From G963677445 sp963677445 (GTDB taxonomy: Bacteria; Bacteroidota; Ignavibacteria; Ignavibacteriales; Melioribacteraceae): a DNA stretch of 64,000 nucleotides. Of this stretch, positions 41,301-50,529 are shown in pieces. The DNA is taken from assembly GCA_963677445.2 (NCBI GenBank), contig CAXXGF010000061.1:62001-126000 (forward strand). Direction: 5' to 3'. The stretch's first letter is position 1. Each line of letters begins with the position of its first letter. The translations under genes were made by a program, and so were the position numbers. The notes under the pieces were generated by a model. The model saw nothing but the letters and a program-made list of their open reading frames with translations, made no database searches and had not been told where the DNA came from.

Positions 41301-41574
41301 CAATCAAGCCTCCTTTATTGTCCGAAATAAACAGAGCGGGAGTCTCCATTCCCTTTAATCTAAGATCGGAAAACTCGATCAGAACCCTGTTATTTATTTC
41401 TCCCGAAATTATTATTACATTCTTTTCAGTGATTTTTTCCATAGGAATTTCACCCGGTCTTCTGAAATGAAACATATTCCGCCGGGATAAATCATGTAAC
41501 AATGACTGAAACAGAGAAACATCCCCTTCATTATCCGAAATGACAATTATTTTTTCATTTCCCTTTTGTTTCAT
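38365..41574 (-). CDS. Multi-PAS/GAF sensor histidine kinase
   Basis: 1069 residues, no membrane segment evident. An N-terminal receiver-like region (KIIVISDNEGDVSLFQSLLHDL), then PAS (VIITDKRGDIVWVNKGFEKLTGY), PAS (VPDAIYFKDLTARFIRINN), a GAF domain near 410-560, PAS (NATVGIYRVSKNGDIQMANPRLV), PAS, HisKA (GIAHEINTPTQFVGDN, phospho-His) and HATPase (NLIVNAAHAI, DDGTGIP, FTTKEVGVGSGQGL). A cytoplasmic sensor of an internal signal. It lies 39 bases upstream of the response regulator gene. Confidence 0.88.
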   Translation of the reverse strand: MKQKGNEKIIVISDNEGDVSLFQSLLHDLSRRNMFHFRRPGEIPMEKITEKNVIIISGEINNRVLIEFSDLRLKGMETPALFISDNKGGLIEEITGEDDLCEIILKNELNSVSLRMAIRYLLKTAAQKKAFREQELSAADNGPGSELFLLSNAMKAVANSVIITDKRGDIVWVNKGFEKLTGYNFSEVKGKNPRILQSGKHDEHFFEFLWATVNRGEVWNGVIINRKKNGVEYYEKVSITPVIRNSRIENFISVGEDISKKKMIDEKLVYERKLLQILMESVPDAIYFKDLTARFIRINNAQMKNMGISRREEAIGKSDYDFLPEKFAAKSYNDDLRVLMKGEAIIAKEEKLEKDGEVTWWLATKVPWRNDSDEIIGLIGITRNITVRKQAQIQNENVRQIFEFLYEMSKTRNFDEEEIIHRILKRALNLTESEFSYLNYIGKDGEIYPILTCTDNQDRWERFENEVLEIGKYPLIWQRCIDEAGPFISNNFTKFIKSCGYYDFTSVVKKHLSVPIFDAGRLVALCGICNKTNNYQSNDILYTSILISEMWKLITYKRAEEKLRVSEKRFRNLYQNATVGIYRVSKNGDIQMANPRLVEMFGYDTEEEMIENFESDYGNINKEVREEFIQLLERSKIISGYESKWITPGGDYMYLRESAKAFRDDEGKLIFYEGTVENITSQVEMINELIDSESKYRALIENSNDAVIIFSGEMIKYSNSRFEELFSDIYEEAELNEPFIKQFFGNENFDLVWNCVSSATSSRDSFVYTTLTREGKSITFEALISKVILEESTISQIILRDISEKIHYETQLRHLQKMEAIGTLAAGIAHEINTPTQFVGDNLTFLKESFSSYSKIITRLLEKNDEEQIQRILEDEDYTFLAEEIPEALEQSKEGINRISSIVSAMREFAHGGVKTKIETDIHRNISNTITVTRNEWKYCAEIHTDFDSSLPPVKCLINEINQVLVNLIVNAAHAIKEKYKDSLGNIVIKTGNFEDHIKIMVSDDGTGIPQDIRERIFDPFFTTKEVGVGSGQGLAIAYSIIVDKHDGKLYFETEEDKGTTFIIELPKI

Positions 41575-41721
41575 CTTTTTTCAGGTATAAATTATTCTTT
41601 TAAAAAACACGGTAACTTATTATCGTTATTTACTTTATTTGTTTAAGGTCCCCTGTTAGAATTTTGTATCAAAAAGGAAATTATGAGCAAAATAGACTTA
41701 TTTCAACCGCCTGATAATTTA

Positions 41722-42405
41722 CTAATTCTTTTTTAACTCAAGTTCAACGCCGGTATAGGGATTATAATTATAATTGCCCGGAAAAATTTCTCCCGTTTCC
41801 GGATCATATTTGTCGGGTAATAAACTGCCGAGGGGCAGCCGGAAGCTGAATTTTTCCGCATAGAGATTCACTTCAAATCTGTTTTCAACACCCGGATCGA
41901 GCAGTCTCTTTCCATCTTCATCCACACCCCTGAATAAAATGAAATTCATCCCCGAACCGAATTGCCCCATCATTTTGGTAAACATCGGTTTTATCATTGA
42001 AATAAAGTTTGAAGCGTCACCTGAAATTTTCTCTTCCGGAAGAGGTTTCAATATTGTCTGATCTGATAAAATAACTCTGATATTATTTTTAATTGAATCA
42101 ACATCTTTGTTCTTCACTCCTCCAAAAGGACCTAAATCGGAATCAATAACAGCCAGCATCAGGTATTCATTAAATACTTCAATAAACTCCTTCGTCATTT
42201 CCTCAGTTACAGTTGGATCATCTTTAAAGGATTTTTCCCAATATTCGTTCGGTATCCACCAGACTACCGCAACATGTTTATTCCCCATTTTTACCTGCTG
42301 GGTTTCCTCCACCAGCTTTGCCACATCAACATTCTGCGATAATAAAGTTATGGGCAGAAAAAACAGGTTTGCCATAAAAACAATGATCAGATTTTTCATA
42401 TTCAT
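41722..42405 (-). CDS. Secreted hypothetical protein
   Basis: 227 residues. A signal peptide (LIIVFMANLFFLPITLLSQ) then a soluble domain with EEMTKEFIEVFNEYLMLAVIDSDLG. Sites such as VVWWIPNEYW and the ending NPYTGVELELKKN are conserved-looking, but no family is recognised. Not obviously in an operon; it ends 147 bases from the kinase start on the same strand. Confidence 0.7.
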   Translation of the reverse strand: MNMKNLIIVFMANLFFLPITLLSQNVDVAKLVEETQQVKMGNKHVAVVWWIPNEYWEKSFKDDPTVTEEMTKEFIEVFNEYLMLAVIDSDLGPFGGVKNKDVDSIKNNIRVILSDQTILKPLPEEKISGDASNFISMIKPMFTKMMGQFGSGMNFILFRGVDEDGKRLLDPGVENRFEVNLYAEKFSFRLPLGSLLPDKYDPETGEIFPGNYNYNPYTGVELELKKN

Positions 42406-42553
42406 ATTCCATTGATTTATTTTGATCTTTTACCTTGTTCCGAAACAACGCAACAGGATTATACTTTTATTTATTAAATTATCAAAATAGTAAAATATAA
42501 TAAAACAGTATTGTGAAAATAATCGCGAAATGCTTTTATCCTTAATAACATAT

Positions 42554-42982
42554 TTATTCAACCTCTGTCCACCCCATCTGGCGCGTATCATATATGAGGT
42601 TTAATTTTATGCCATTTATATATCTTTTAATCAAAACTCTATCCTGATCGAGCCAATTTACCGCTTCTATTCCCCCTTCGTAATAGCCGGTACCATCTGT
42701 AAGATCCCGCGTTATAAGAAGAGTCGATTTTGGATATTCAAGTTTCAGATAGCAGGTAATATTTGAACCCAGGTAATTCATTCTCTCCGGTTTTTCACCT
42801 TCCACAATTATCGCGGTTATTTCATTAAAGGGATTCTTTGCCTCCATAATTTCTCTCCGGGGAAAAAACTCCGCTCCTTCAGGAATATCTTGAGTAAAAA
42901 TGTTTACGATAAATAATACTGTAATAACAGCGACCATTACAGCGATGATGATTTTCGTGGTACCCCAACGTGATTTTTTCAA
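42554..42982 (-). CDS. Hypothetical single-pass membrane protein
   Basis: 142 residues from a TTG at 42982 (an ATG 45 bases later is the alternative). One N-terminal membrane helix (IIIAVMVAVITVLFIVNIF) then an extracytoplasmic beta-rich domain (YLGSNITCYLKLEYPKSTLLIT). No family recognised. Gap of 148 bases to the secreted protein downstream. Confidence 0.6.
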   Translation of the reverse strand: MKKSRWGTTKIIIAVMVAVITVLFIVNIFTQDIPEGAEFFPRREIMEAKNPFNEITAIIVEGEKPERMNYLGSNITCYLKLEYPKSTLLITRDLTDGTGYYEGGIEAVNWLDQDRVLIKRYINGIKLNLIYDTRQMGWTEVE

Positions 42983-43020
42983 TTTTAATGCTCCCCAGAA
43001 TATTTATTTTTGCCCGGATA

Positions 43021-43205
43021 TTATTCATCGATTTGATATAAAAGAAGATCAGCAACCTCTACTTTTTCTATTTTTTCAAAATCTTCCGCCGGCTTAAAAA
43101 AGGGTAATCAATATTTTCATAATCTGTAACCTGACCATCGAGCGCGCAAATTTCGATAACCTCCTCATCTTCAAATAAACAAAAGGACCGCGATTGCCGA
43201 AATAT
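43021..43205 (-). pseudogene. 3' remnant of a gene, next to the ROCO gene
   Basis: Reading the minus strand gives CLFEDEEVIEICALDGQVTD and YENIDYP. After a one-base shift at a T run (about 43094-43100 on the coding strand) it goes on as FFKPAEDFEKIEKVEV and ADLLLYQIDE with a stop at 43021-43023. The acidic, continuous tail looks like a real C-terminus. The 5' part is missing where the ROCO gene begins. Weak but suggestive of truncation by insertion. Confidence 0.35.
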
Positions 43206-43241
43206 CCGGCCTTGTAAATATTGAGATAGATTAGTGGAAAT

Positions 43242-46200
43242 TTAAATATATCCAAACAATTTGAATATTTGAAGCTCATACTTTTTGTACATCTTTTCGC
43301 ACCAATTTTTAATATCCAGTTCTGTTTTGAATTTAATTCCAACCAGGTTTAATAATGGGACCGATAGTTCCAATTTTGAACTAATACTATCTGATTTCTT
43401 AAGGTCATCAAATATCGTTTTGAGTTTTTCATCCATATCATTTTGATGTAATTCAAAAGCGTGGGAGATTAATTCAAGCATTTCTTGATAAATTCTTTCT
43501 CTTTGTTCTGAAGAGATATCTTCTATTGCAGATATTAATTCAGCTTTTTTGAAATTTGAGTTGATTTCTAAGGATAATAAATATTCCAGTTGCTCATTTA
43601 ACTGAGATTTTATTTGTTCTGTATTTCTCTCTATTTTCTCAGCTTTGCTTTCCAATCTCCTCAAGGATTGTTCTATTTCAATTTCCGCGGGGATACCATC
43701 CAGTAATTCGCCAATATCAAACTCTCTTTCATCAGCCTTATCCTGATTATAAATATAAATTTTCTTCCCTTTCTTTAACCGATTTAATAATATCTGATAT
43801 TCTACAGTATCACTTTTGGAACCGGGAATCGGGATCAATTTCGTTGGAGGAAACGGCAAATCTTTATTTACCATTTCAATGACTGCTCTGGAATAAATCA
43901 TTAAATCTCTTCCTTCTCTGCTATTATCTGAGAGAATAGTAATACGCACTCTATTATTACCCGCGGATACTAAAGCTTTAACATTTGCTTTTTCAATTAC
44001 TCCTCCGGTCCTCCAGTATTCTGCCAAATAACCTGACCTGTGAAATTCAACCAACAATTCCGAAATTATATTCGGAGGCAGGCTATCATATTCGAAAATA
44101 AAATCTAATGTATCTGAATTATAAAACATTTCAAGAATCGTATTATCGGGATTAGCATTTAGCAATGATGTAATAATGAACTCATCATCATTGAGCTTAA
44201 AAGCCAATTTGTATCTGCATAATATTTCCACAATAAAACTTCTCTCATTTGCGAATTCATATTTGAATACTTTTTCCGTAAACGGATGATATTTTTTTGT
44301 TTTTGTTGTTTCATTATTTAATATATATTCCAGATCGCTGATTGCGATGCGACCATTCCTGTTTGCAGCTGACTTTGATGTAAGTATCCTGTATAATCCG
44401 GTTGTTACCCAATTTGGATCAAGCACATAATATTCTGAAGTTTTTATTTTATCGAAATAGGATACGATACCGATTTTATCTAAAAAATCAATGGCGAACC
44501 TTCTTAATTCCTGATTCCTGAGATTTACTTCATTACAATTACATAAATCAATAAAAGTCTTCTCACTTATATAATTTCCTTTTTTTGTTTCTTCCTTTAT
44601 TAAATCTTTCAGTTTTATTACCCTGACATCTACTTCTGAATCAAAATATCCCGATTCCGGAATTATTTCAGCCAGTTTATTTTTTAACAAATCAATATTT
44701 TCATTCTTTGCACAAGATATTTTAATAAAATCTTTAACTTGATTAAAATCCTTCTTTATTGCGTATTGGTTCAAAAAATCAAATGAAGGATTAATATCCA
44801 TTTTATTGGCAACAACAATAATTGGAGAATCGCCACCGGTAGATTTTATTTGCTTAATCCAATCTCTAACCTGCTTTTCATTTGCTTTATCATCTCTTGC
44901 CTGAAGTAACAATAAATAAATAGATCGGCTGCGTAAAAATATTCGATGAGTCGCACTCATAATTTCCTGACCGCCAAAATCCCAAAACCGTCCTTTTATA
45001 CCATGCAAACTTTTTTCTTTCCTGAAGGTTTTTACGCCGGCAAAATCAATATCAACAATATTTACTCCATCGGTTTGAGGCTCATTTTTGTTAAAATCAT
45101 CAAATTTTAAACGTTTTATGAGTGAAGTTTTTCCGGAATCTGGTTCACCAATCAGGATTATTTTAATCTCGTTGAATTTAGCTCTTTCAGATTTAAACCA
45201 TTCAAAAACTGCTTCCTTACCTTGTTTAATGGTTTCAATTGGAGGGTTTGTTACCGGGTTGTTATGCAAAAGAGCATCAACTAAATTATTCCCATCTTTT
45301 AATCGAAAGATAAATTCCGGAATAAATTGTATTTGATTAGAGCTAAGGTCTAAGCTGCTTAATTGTGTTAAGTCTTTCAGGAAACTTATGTCTGATATTT
45401 GATTAGAGCCAAGGTATAAGCTGCTTAATTGTGTTAAGTCTTTCAGGAAACTTATGTCTGATATTTGATTAGAGCCAAGGTCTAAGCTGCGTAATTGTGT
45501 TAAGTCTTTCAGGAAACTTATGTCTGATATTTGATTTAAGCCAAGGTCTAAGCTGCGTAATTGTGTTAAATCTTTCAGGTAGCTTATGTCTGATATTTGA
45601 TTAGAGCCAAGGTCTAAGCTGCTTAATTGTGTTAAATCTTTCAGGTAGCTTATGTCTGATATTTGATTAGAGCCAAGGTCTAAGCTGCGTAATCGAGTTA
45701 AGTCTTTCAGGAAACTTATGTCTGGTATTTGATTATAGCGAAGGTCTAAGCTGCGTAATTGTGTTAAGTCTTTCAGGTAGCTATAGTCTGATATTTGATT
45801 ATCGCTAAGGTATAAGCGGCTTAATTGTGTTAAGTCTTTCAGGAAACTTATGTCTGATATTTGATTGGAACTAAGGTATAAGCGGCTTAATTGTGTTAAG
45901 TCTTTCAGGAAACTTATGTCTGATATTTGATTAGAGCCAAGGTTTAAGCTGCTTAATTGTGTTAAGTCTTTCAGGTAGCTATAGTCTGATATTTGATTGG
46001 AACTAAGGTTTAAGCTGCTTAATTGTGTTAAGTCTTTCAGGTAGCTATAGTCTGATATTTGATTGGAACTAAGGTATAAGCGGCTTAATTGTGTTAAGTC
46101 TTTCAGGAAACTTATGTCTGATATTTGATTAGAGCCAAGGTCTAAGCTGCTTAATCGAGTTAAGTCTTTCAGGAAACTTATGTCTGGTATTTGATTAGAG

Positions 46201-46916
46201 CTAAGGTCTAAGCTGCTTAATTGTGTCAAGTCTTTCAGGAAACTTATGTCTGATATTTGATTATAGCGAAGGTCTAAGCTGCTTAATTGTGTTAAGTCTT
46301 TCAGGAAACTTATGTCTGATATTTGATTATAGCGAAGGTCTAAGCTGCTTAATTGTGTTAAGTCTTTCAGGTAGCTATAGTCTGATATTTGATTGGAACT
46401 AAGGTATAAGCTGCTTAATTGTGTTAAGTCTTTCAGGAAACTTATGTCTGATATTTGATTAGAGCCAAGGTCTAAGCTGCTTAATCGAGTTAAGTCTTTC
46501 AGGAAACTTATGTCTGATATTTGATTAGAGCGAATGTCTAAGCTGCTTAATTGTGTTAAGCTTTTCAGGTAGTAAAGATCTTTTGTGGACCAAAGGTCTG
46601 AATAAAAATACTTGTTAAAATCAAAATAAGCTGCTCCGCAAATGACAATTTTTTTAAGTTTTGTTAGTCTTTTAATGTTTTGGGTAATGTATTCAATCTT
46701 GTTTTTCGGTCCTTTATTTCTACTGAGTAAATATTGTTTCTCATTATTATCCAACCATTTATTGCTTAAAATAAGTGTTTCAAGTTGTGTGCATTCGAAT
46801 AATTCAGGCAGATCATTTAAATTGGTAATACCGCAATTTCCCAAATCAAGATATGTAGTTTGGGTATTTAAGCATTCATTTACAAGCTTTTTAGCCTGCA
46901 TTAAATCATTTTTCAT
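43242..46916 (-). CDS. LRR-Roc-COR (ROCO) GTPase protein
   Basis: 1224 residues. N-terminal cap, then 19 leucine-rich units of 22 residues (about 115-532) of the form LTQLSSLDLxSNQISDISFLKD. Roc GTPase: P-loop GEPDSGKTS near residue 590, GGQE switch, NKMD specificity loop near 702, SCAKNENIDLL. A COR dimerisation domain follows (about 760-960), then a C-terminal coiled-coil and a LELSVPLLNLVGIKFKTEL helical tail ending KYELQIFKLFGYI. Bacterial ROCO proteins cycle through GTP-driven dimerisation; physiological roles are mostly unknown. The gene is distinctly A+T-rich, suggesting transfer. It stands alone. Confidence 0.9.
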   Translation of the reverse strand: MKNDLMQAKKLVNECLNTQTTYLDLGNCGITNLNDLPELFECTQLETLILSNKWLDNNEKQYLLSRNKGPKNKIEYITQNIKRLTKLKKIVICGAAYFDFNKYFYSDLWSTKDLYYLKSLTQLSSLDIRSNQISDISFLKDLTRLSSLDLGSNQISDISFLKDLTQLSSLYLSSNQISDYSYLKDLTQLSSLDLRYNQISDISFLKDLTQLSSLDLRYNQISDISFLKDLTQLSSLDLSSNQIPDISFLKDLTRLSSLDLGSNQISDISFLKDLTQLSRLYLSSNQISDYSYLKDLTQLSSLNLSSNQISDYSYLKDLTQLSSLNLGSNQISDISFLKDLTQLSRLYLSSNQISDISFLKDLTQLSRLYLSDNQISDYSYLKDLTQLRSLDLRYNQIPDISFLKDLTRLRSLDLGSNQISDISYLKDLTQLSSLDLGSNQISDISYLKDLTQLRSLDLGLNQISDISFLKDLTQLRSLDLGSNQISDISFLKDLTQLSSLYLGSNQISDISFLKDLTQLSSLDLSSNQIQFIPEFIFRLKDGNNLVDALLHNNPVTNPPIETIKQGKEAVFEWFKSERAKFNEIKIILIGEPDSGKTSLIKRLKFDDFNKNEPQTDGVNIVDIDFAGVKTFRKEKSLHGIKGRFWDFGGQEIMSATHRIFLRSRSIYLLLLQARDDKANEKQVRDWIKQIKSTGGDSPIIVVANKMDINPSFDFLNQYAIKKDFNQVKDFIKISCAKNENIDLLKNKLAEIIPESGYFDSEVDVRVIKLKDLIKEETKKGNYISEKTFIDLCNCNEVNLRNQELRRFAIDFLDKIGIVSYFDKIKTSEYYVLDPNWVTTGLYRILTSKSAANRNGRIAISDLEYILNNETTKTKKYHPFTEKVFKYEFANERSFIVEILCRYKLAFKLNDDEFIITSLLNANPDNTILEMFYNSDTLDFIFEYDSLPPNIISELLVEFHRSGYLAEYWRTGGVIEKANVKALVSAGNNRVRITILSDNSREGRDLMIYSRAVIEMVNKDLPFPPTKLIPIPGSKSDTVEYQILLNRLKKGKKIYIYNQDKADEREFDIGELLDGIPAEIEIEQSLRRLESKAEKIERNTEQIKSQLNEQLEYLLSLEINSNFKKAELISAIEDISSEQRERIYQEMLELISHAFELHQNDMDEKLKTIFDDLKKSDSISSKLELSVPLLNLVGIKFKTELDIKNWCEKMYKKYELQIFKLFGYI
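45320..46570 (-). repeat. Tandem 66-base LRR repeats
   Basis: About 19 units of 66 bases, nearly identical, with interchangeable variants (DISFLKD or DYSYLKD; LDLGSNQ, LYLSSNQ or LDLRYNQ). The two-unit phrase LTRLSSLDLGSNQ and LYLSSNQISDYSYLKD recurs twice, a higher-order repeat. This indicates recent unequal exchange. Confidence 0.9.
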
Positions 46917-47827
46917 AATATTTTTAAGTATATTTTAGATTGGGTTCAAAAACCAGTATATCACCCGGTTTAATACTTTTAAAAGAGCAACTTTAATATT
47001 CTCAGTTTGTTTCATTACACGTATAAAGGACGAATACGTACCGATTGTTTTAGTCATTCACTTTTTATTTATCTATATCGTAAAAAACATTCGAGCGCTT
47101 ACTATCCTAAAAACAATCGATCATTCTCAAAATAAGCATTTACTTGATAATTGACAAGGGAGAATAATGGTGAATTATGCCCTCCTACGCCAAAAAGAGG
47201 GCTTCGGTGGGTAAAAAGTTTTGAACGGCTGCTTTTGTTTGTGGCATAAATTACTATTTTTTTCTTTGCGGTTTTTGCGATCTTGCTCATTGCGCCCCTG
47301 GCATGGAATTCGCCCCTTAGATATGATAGCGATAGCGTTTTATATCCTGACATCCAATCCTGATAATCCCGGTAATCATGTACTTCTATGCGGTCTGGCG
47401 CGAGGGTTTCCGGGGAGCCGGGATATTTATTACAGAGCTCCTGACATCACGTATATTGAAATGCAACTATTATATCATTTTCTTTCATAGAAAAACAAAA
47501 TAATAACAGTAAGAATTCTTCGTTATCCTCTCTCAATATTGTTTTTAGCTTATTTTTTTGCAGTCTTGACTTTTTTTGCCTGCTCGCCGAAGGAGAGTTA
47601 CTTTTTGTGTCTCCAGAGGAGTCCTATGGACAAGACAAAAAGTAAAATAATAAACGCAATTCTTTTTGACAGAATTTCTAACACCAGTCGCATGCGCATA
47701 TACGCAACAAAAAAATATGTCTTTATATTTCAATACGTTATGTTTCTGATGTCAGGAGTCCTGTATTAAAAAAAGCAAAACTCTTTTTCTGAGGGAAAGC
47801 CGGAAAACCCCGGCTTTTAAAATTCGT
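46917..47827. repeat. Repeat-bearing intergenic region with long inverted repeat
   Basis: No supported gene. TTACTTTTTGT (47598-47608) and ACAAAAAGTAA (47635-47645) form an 11-base perfect stem with a 26-base loop. Upstream, 47160-47400, has fragments resembling dispersed repeats (GCCCTCCTACGCC..., ATCCTGACATCCAATCC). A hairpin, AAAGCCGG (47796-47803) with CCGGCTTT (47810-47817), lies just beyond the DUF3795 stop and may be its terminator. Confidence 0.6.
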
Positions 47828-48325
47828 CTATTTCCCGGAGAGCCGGGCGAGGTATTGTTTACGCATCCCGATTACATGTTCATGAAACCTGGGAAATCTT
47901 GTCCAGAGTTCATCATCGCAGGTTGTCAGCTCTTTACACTGGATGCACGCGTCGTGACCTTTTTCCATAGCGCAGGGTCTGACGGTACAATGACTTACCA
48001 CAAATCCTTCCGGTTTGCCTTCCGCCTTGCATCCGTAACAGATCATCTTGTCAGAATCATATTCAACTCCGAATCGTTCTTTCAGTTTCCAGGTTTTATA
48101 GGCTTCTTTTTTCATCTCCTCATCATTATTCAGAGTGCCGTTAAGGAATTTGCAATCCTCCGGACAGGTATATCCGCAATAACATAAAGTCTTGGGATCA
48201 ATTGGTGTTTGAGGGTCGTCAAATTTACTGATCAGATTAGCGCCGGGCAGCCGCGAGGCCATAAGAAGCGCGCAGCATCCGAAGCCTGCTTTGAAAAAAT
48301 CTCTGCGGTTAATACTTTTTCCCAT
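47828..48325 (-). CDS. DUF3795 domain protein with Tat signal
   Basis: 165 residues. The N-terminus MGKSINRRDFFKAGFGCCALL has the RR-x-F-F-K Tat motif. The rest is cysteine-rich: LCYCGYTCPEDC, MICYGCKAEG, HCTVRPCA, CIQCKELTTC, the DUF3795 pattern of a probable metal- or cluster-binding protein. Export by the Tat route implies cofactor insertion in the cytoplasm. Start supported by GGAGAGGAAA upstream. Confidence 0.83.
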   Translation of the reverse strand: MGKSINRRDFFKAGFGCCALLMASRLPGANLISKFDDPQTPIDPKTLCYCGYTCPEDCKFLNGTLNNDEEMKKEAYKTWKLKERFGVEYDSDKMICYGCKAEGKPEGFVVSHCTVRPCAMEKGHDACIQCKELTTCDDELWTRFPRFHEHVIGMRKQYLARLSGK

Positions 48326-48900
48326 TTTCCTCTCCGTTTGTCAACTGATTATCTTTGGACGTTTTGAAAGTAAATTTTGCACAGGGGATACAGCGTAAAA
48401 ACCGGTAACCTTTATCCCCACGCAAAGAAGAACAGGATTTACAGGAATAAATAACAACATGCAGTTTTTTTGCTGCATATCAAAACTTTGTGTGAGGTGA
48501 AAGGCGGGAATAATGCTGAATGAATTTAATATTATACCTCCGCTACGGGCTTTAACGACGAAGGACAAATAATGATTTATCATCATTGCTATTTTAACGG
48601 GAAGATATTATTTTTGAACAGAGTTTATTGGTTTAGCATATTGTTTATACAATGCAGCCAAATGCGCCAATAATCATTAGTAAAAATATTTAAAGCGCGA
48701 ATAAGAGTTATCTTTGACTATTTGGATATACTGAAAGTTAAGTATCGGGAAAAACAATAAGTTAGCTCCAATTCATTCAGGATATCACTTTTGAGTATTA
48801 ATGTGTGTATAAGAATAATACTGCTTAACACAGTGTTATGCAAATGGAGGAAATGATATAATAGTTTTTACCATTCTCTAAATTATAGCATGGAATAAGT
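48326..48900. other. Gene-free spacer before the TlpA-like gene
   Basis: No gene supported. A short palindrome TAACACAGTGTTA is at 48826-48838. An AAGAACAGGATTTACAGG module is near 48427. The TlpA gene promoter is probably in the last 100 bases. Confidence 0.45.
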
Positions 48901-50151
48901 ATGTTTAGAATTTTGGTAATCCCAATATTAATCTCATCCTTAAGTTTCTCTCAAAGTCATAATGTGAAATTAGATTCTCTGACCACGCTGAATCTTAATG
49001 AGGGATTGGGTATTGTTTCAATGAAGAACAAACCCAAAGAAAATCTAAAACTTCCTCAAACCAAATCATCCAATATCTTCTTCATCAATCACTTCTATAG
49101 CTGGAATACATCAAATGATCATATTACTTCTATTATGGTTGAAAAGTTCGAAGAATATGAATTATTGTATGTTGACAAAAATAATAATGAAGATTTAACC
49201 GATGATGGCGCGCCCCTGAAATTTTCCAAAAGTGAAAATGAGTTAGTTTATGAAGTCCGGTGTGAACAGGATCAAAATCAAATCCTGAGGCAGGTATTTT
49301 TCCGAAAACCGATATTAAGTGATAAACAGGTGAAACCATTTCTTGATGATGCGGGTAATTTGGTGGATGGTTGGGCCATTGCATTTAATAAAATCCCCGG
49401 TTCTATGGAGACCCGGGCAGGTAATTTTTACTTTGATGACCGTTTAACTTTAAAACGTGGCGAGGTGATTTTACATGGCAGGCCAATTATGATCGGTCTA
49501 TTTGATTTTACGAATAACGGAGCGTTTGATGATATCCATGATTTAATACTCATAGACAATAATCTTGATGGAAATCTGAATGCTTTCGATTTTGAAGAAG
49601 CGTACCAAATTAATGAAGTTGTGAGTATAGGTGGAGAAAGTTATCATTTATCCGATATTGATAAGTATGGGAATAGTTTTCAGCTAACACGAACTCATGA
49701 AAGTCCGACAAAATATTATGTTGAATATATGATGTCCCAATCTCATGCGTTGGAAACCGAAACACAAGAAATGCCGTCACAAATATTTACAACAATAGAT
49801 GGTGAAAAAATTGATTTAACAACCTATGTGTCAGGTTATATCCTGTTGAATTTTTGGGGTGAATGGTGTTCGCCTTGTGTTTCAGAAATACCTGAACTTA
49901 TTAAAATTCAGGAAAATCTGGGGGAGAAAGTAAAAATTATTAGTTTTCTCTATACAAAGAATATCGAAAATGCGAAAAAAATGATAATTGGGAAAAATAT
50001 GAATTGGCCGCATATAATTCTGGATGAGGAACTAAAAAATGAATTTCGTATTAAGAGTTTTCCTACGAATATTTTAGTGAATGGAGCCAAAAAGATACAT
50101 GAAAGAAGAAATATAATTACATTCCGGATGATAAAAAATATAGTGAATTAG
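48901..50151 (+). CDS. TlpA-like thioredoxin-domain protein, secreted
   Basis: 416 residues with an N-terminal signal (FRILVIPILISSLSFSQ). About 260 residues of a beta-rich domain with calcium-binding-like Asp loops (DKNNNEDLTDDG, DNNLDGNLNAFD) precede a thioredoxin domain: YILLNFWGEWCSPCVSEIPEL, with the redox pair CSPC. The rest follows the TlpA/ResA pattern (IISFLYTKNIENAK; RIKSFPTNILV). An envelope thiol-disulphide reductase is likely. A+T-rich, with no operon partner. Confidence 0.85.
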   Translation: MFRILVIPILISSLSFSQSHNVKLDSLTTLNLNEGLGIVSMKNKPKENLKLPQTKSSNIFFINHFYSWNTSNDHITSIMVEKFEEYELLYVDKNNNEDLTDDGAPLKFSKSENELVYEVRCEQDQNQILRQVFFRKPILSDKQVKPFLDDAGNLVDGWAIAFNKIPGSMETRAGNFYFDDRLTLKRGEVILHGRPIMIGLFDFTNNGAFDDIHDLILIDNNLDGNLNAFDFEEAYQINEVVSIGGESYHLSDIDKYGNSFQLTRTHESPTKYYVEYMMSQSHALETETQEMPSQIFTTIDGEKIDLTTYVSGYILLNFWGEWCSPCVSEIPELIKIQENLGEKVKIISFLYTKNIENAKKMIIGKNMNWPHIILDEELKNEFRIKSFPTNILVNGAKKIHERRNIITFRMIKNIVN

Positions 50152-50332
50152 ATTAACATAACAACCACATCAGCAGTATGTCACCAAATCAAAAGATCAA
50201 TAGTCTGAATATCGCGTGAACATTTTAACTAACGGATCATAATATGTATATTGGATTCTACGAAGAAAATAATTGCACTGATAAATGAAGCAGAAATTGA
50301 GTATTTTGTAAACAACTGGTAAAAAAAATAAA

Positions 50333-50529
50333 ATGTTACACAAAAATAGATACACATTAGTAGATGGGAAAACCGGAAATTTAGCTTTCAGCTTATTCTC
50401 CTGCGAGGGCAACAATCCATTTGATCGCATCCAGCGATTAAATTATTATACACTTATCTGGATTAATGCCGGCAATGGAAAATTAATTGCGGATTTTTCC
50501 GAATATAACTATGAAGTAAATTCCTTGAG
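50333..50529 (+). pseudogene. 5' fragment of an AraC-type regulator cut by an IS element
   Basis: The frame from 50333 gives KTGNLAFSLFSCEGNNPFDR and IQRLNYYTLIWINAGNGKLI, then ADFSEYNYEVNSL, the cupin N-terminus of Bacteroidota AraC regulators. After Leu it breaks at GAGAGGGTGTAAAATATTTT, the putative left end of the transposon. No DNA-binding C-terminal part is found on the far side. Confidence 0.6.

Noticed and set aside
47102..47353. Open frame of 83 residues on the minus strand
   Set aside because: It lies in repeat-like DNA, its composition is atypical, and there is no family resemblance or start signal.
48341..48586. Open frame of 81 residues on the minus strand
   Set aside because: No recognisable family and overlaps dispersed repeat modules; treated as chance.
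48826..48838. TAACACAGTGTTA palindrome resembling an integron attC arm
   Set aside because: Only one short arm pair is present, with no R and L box arrangement, no integrase and no second site after the TlpA gene.
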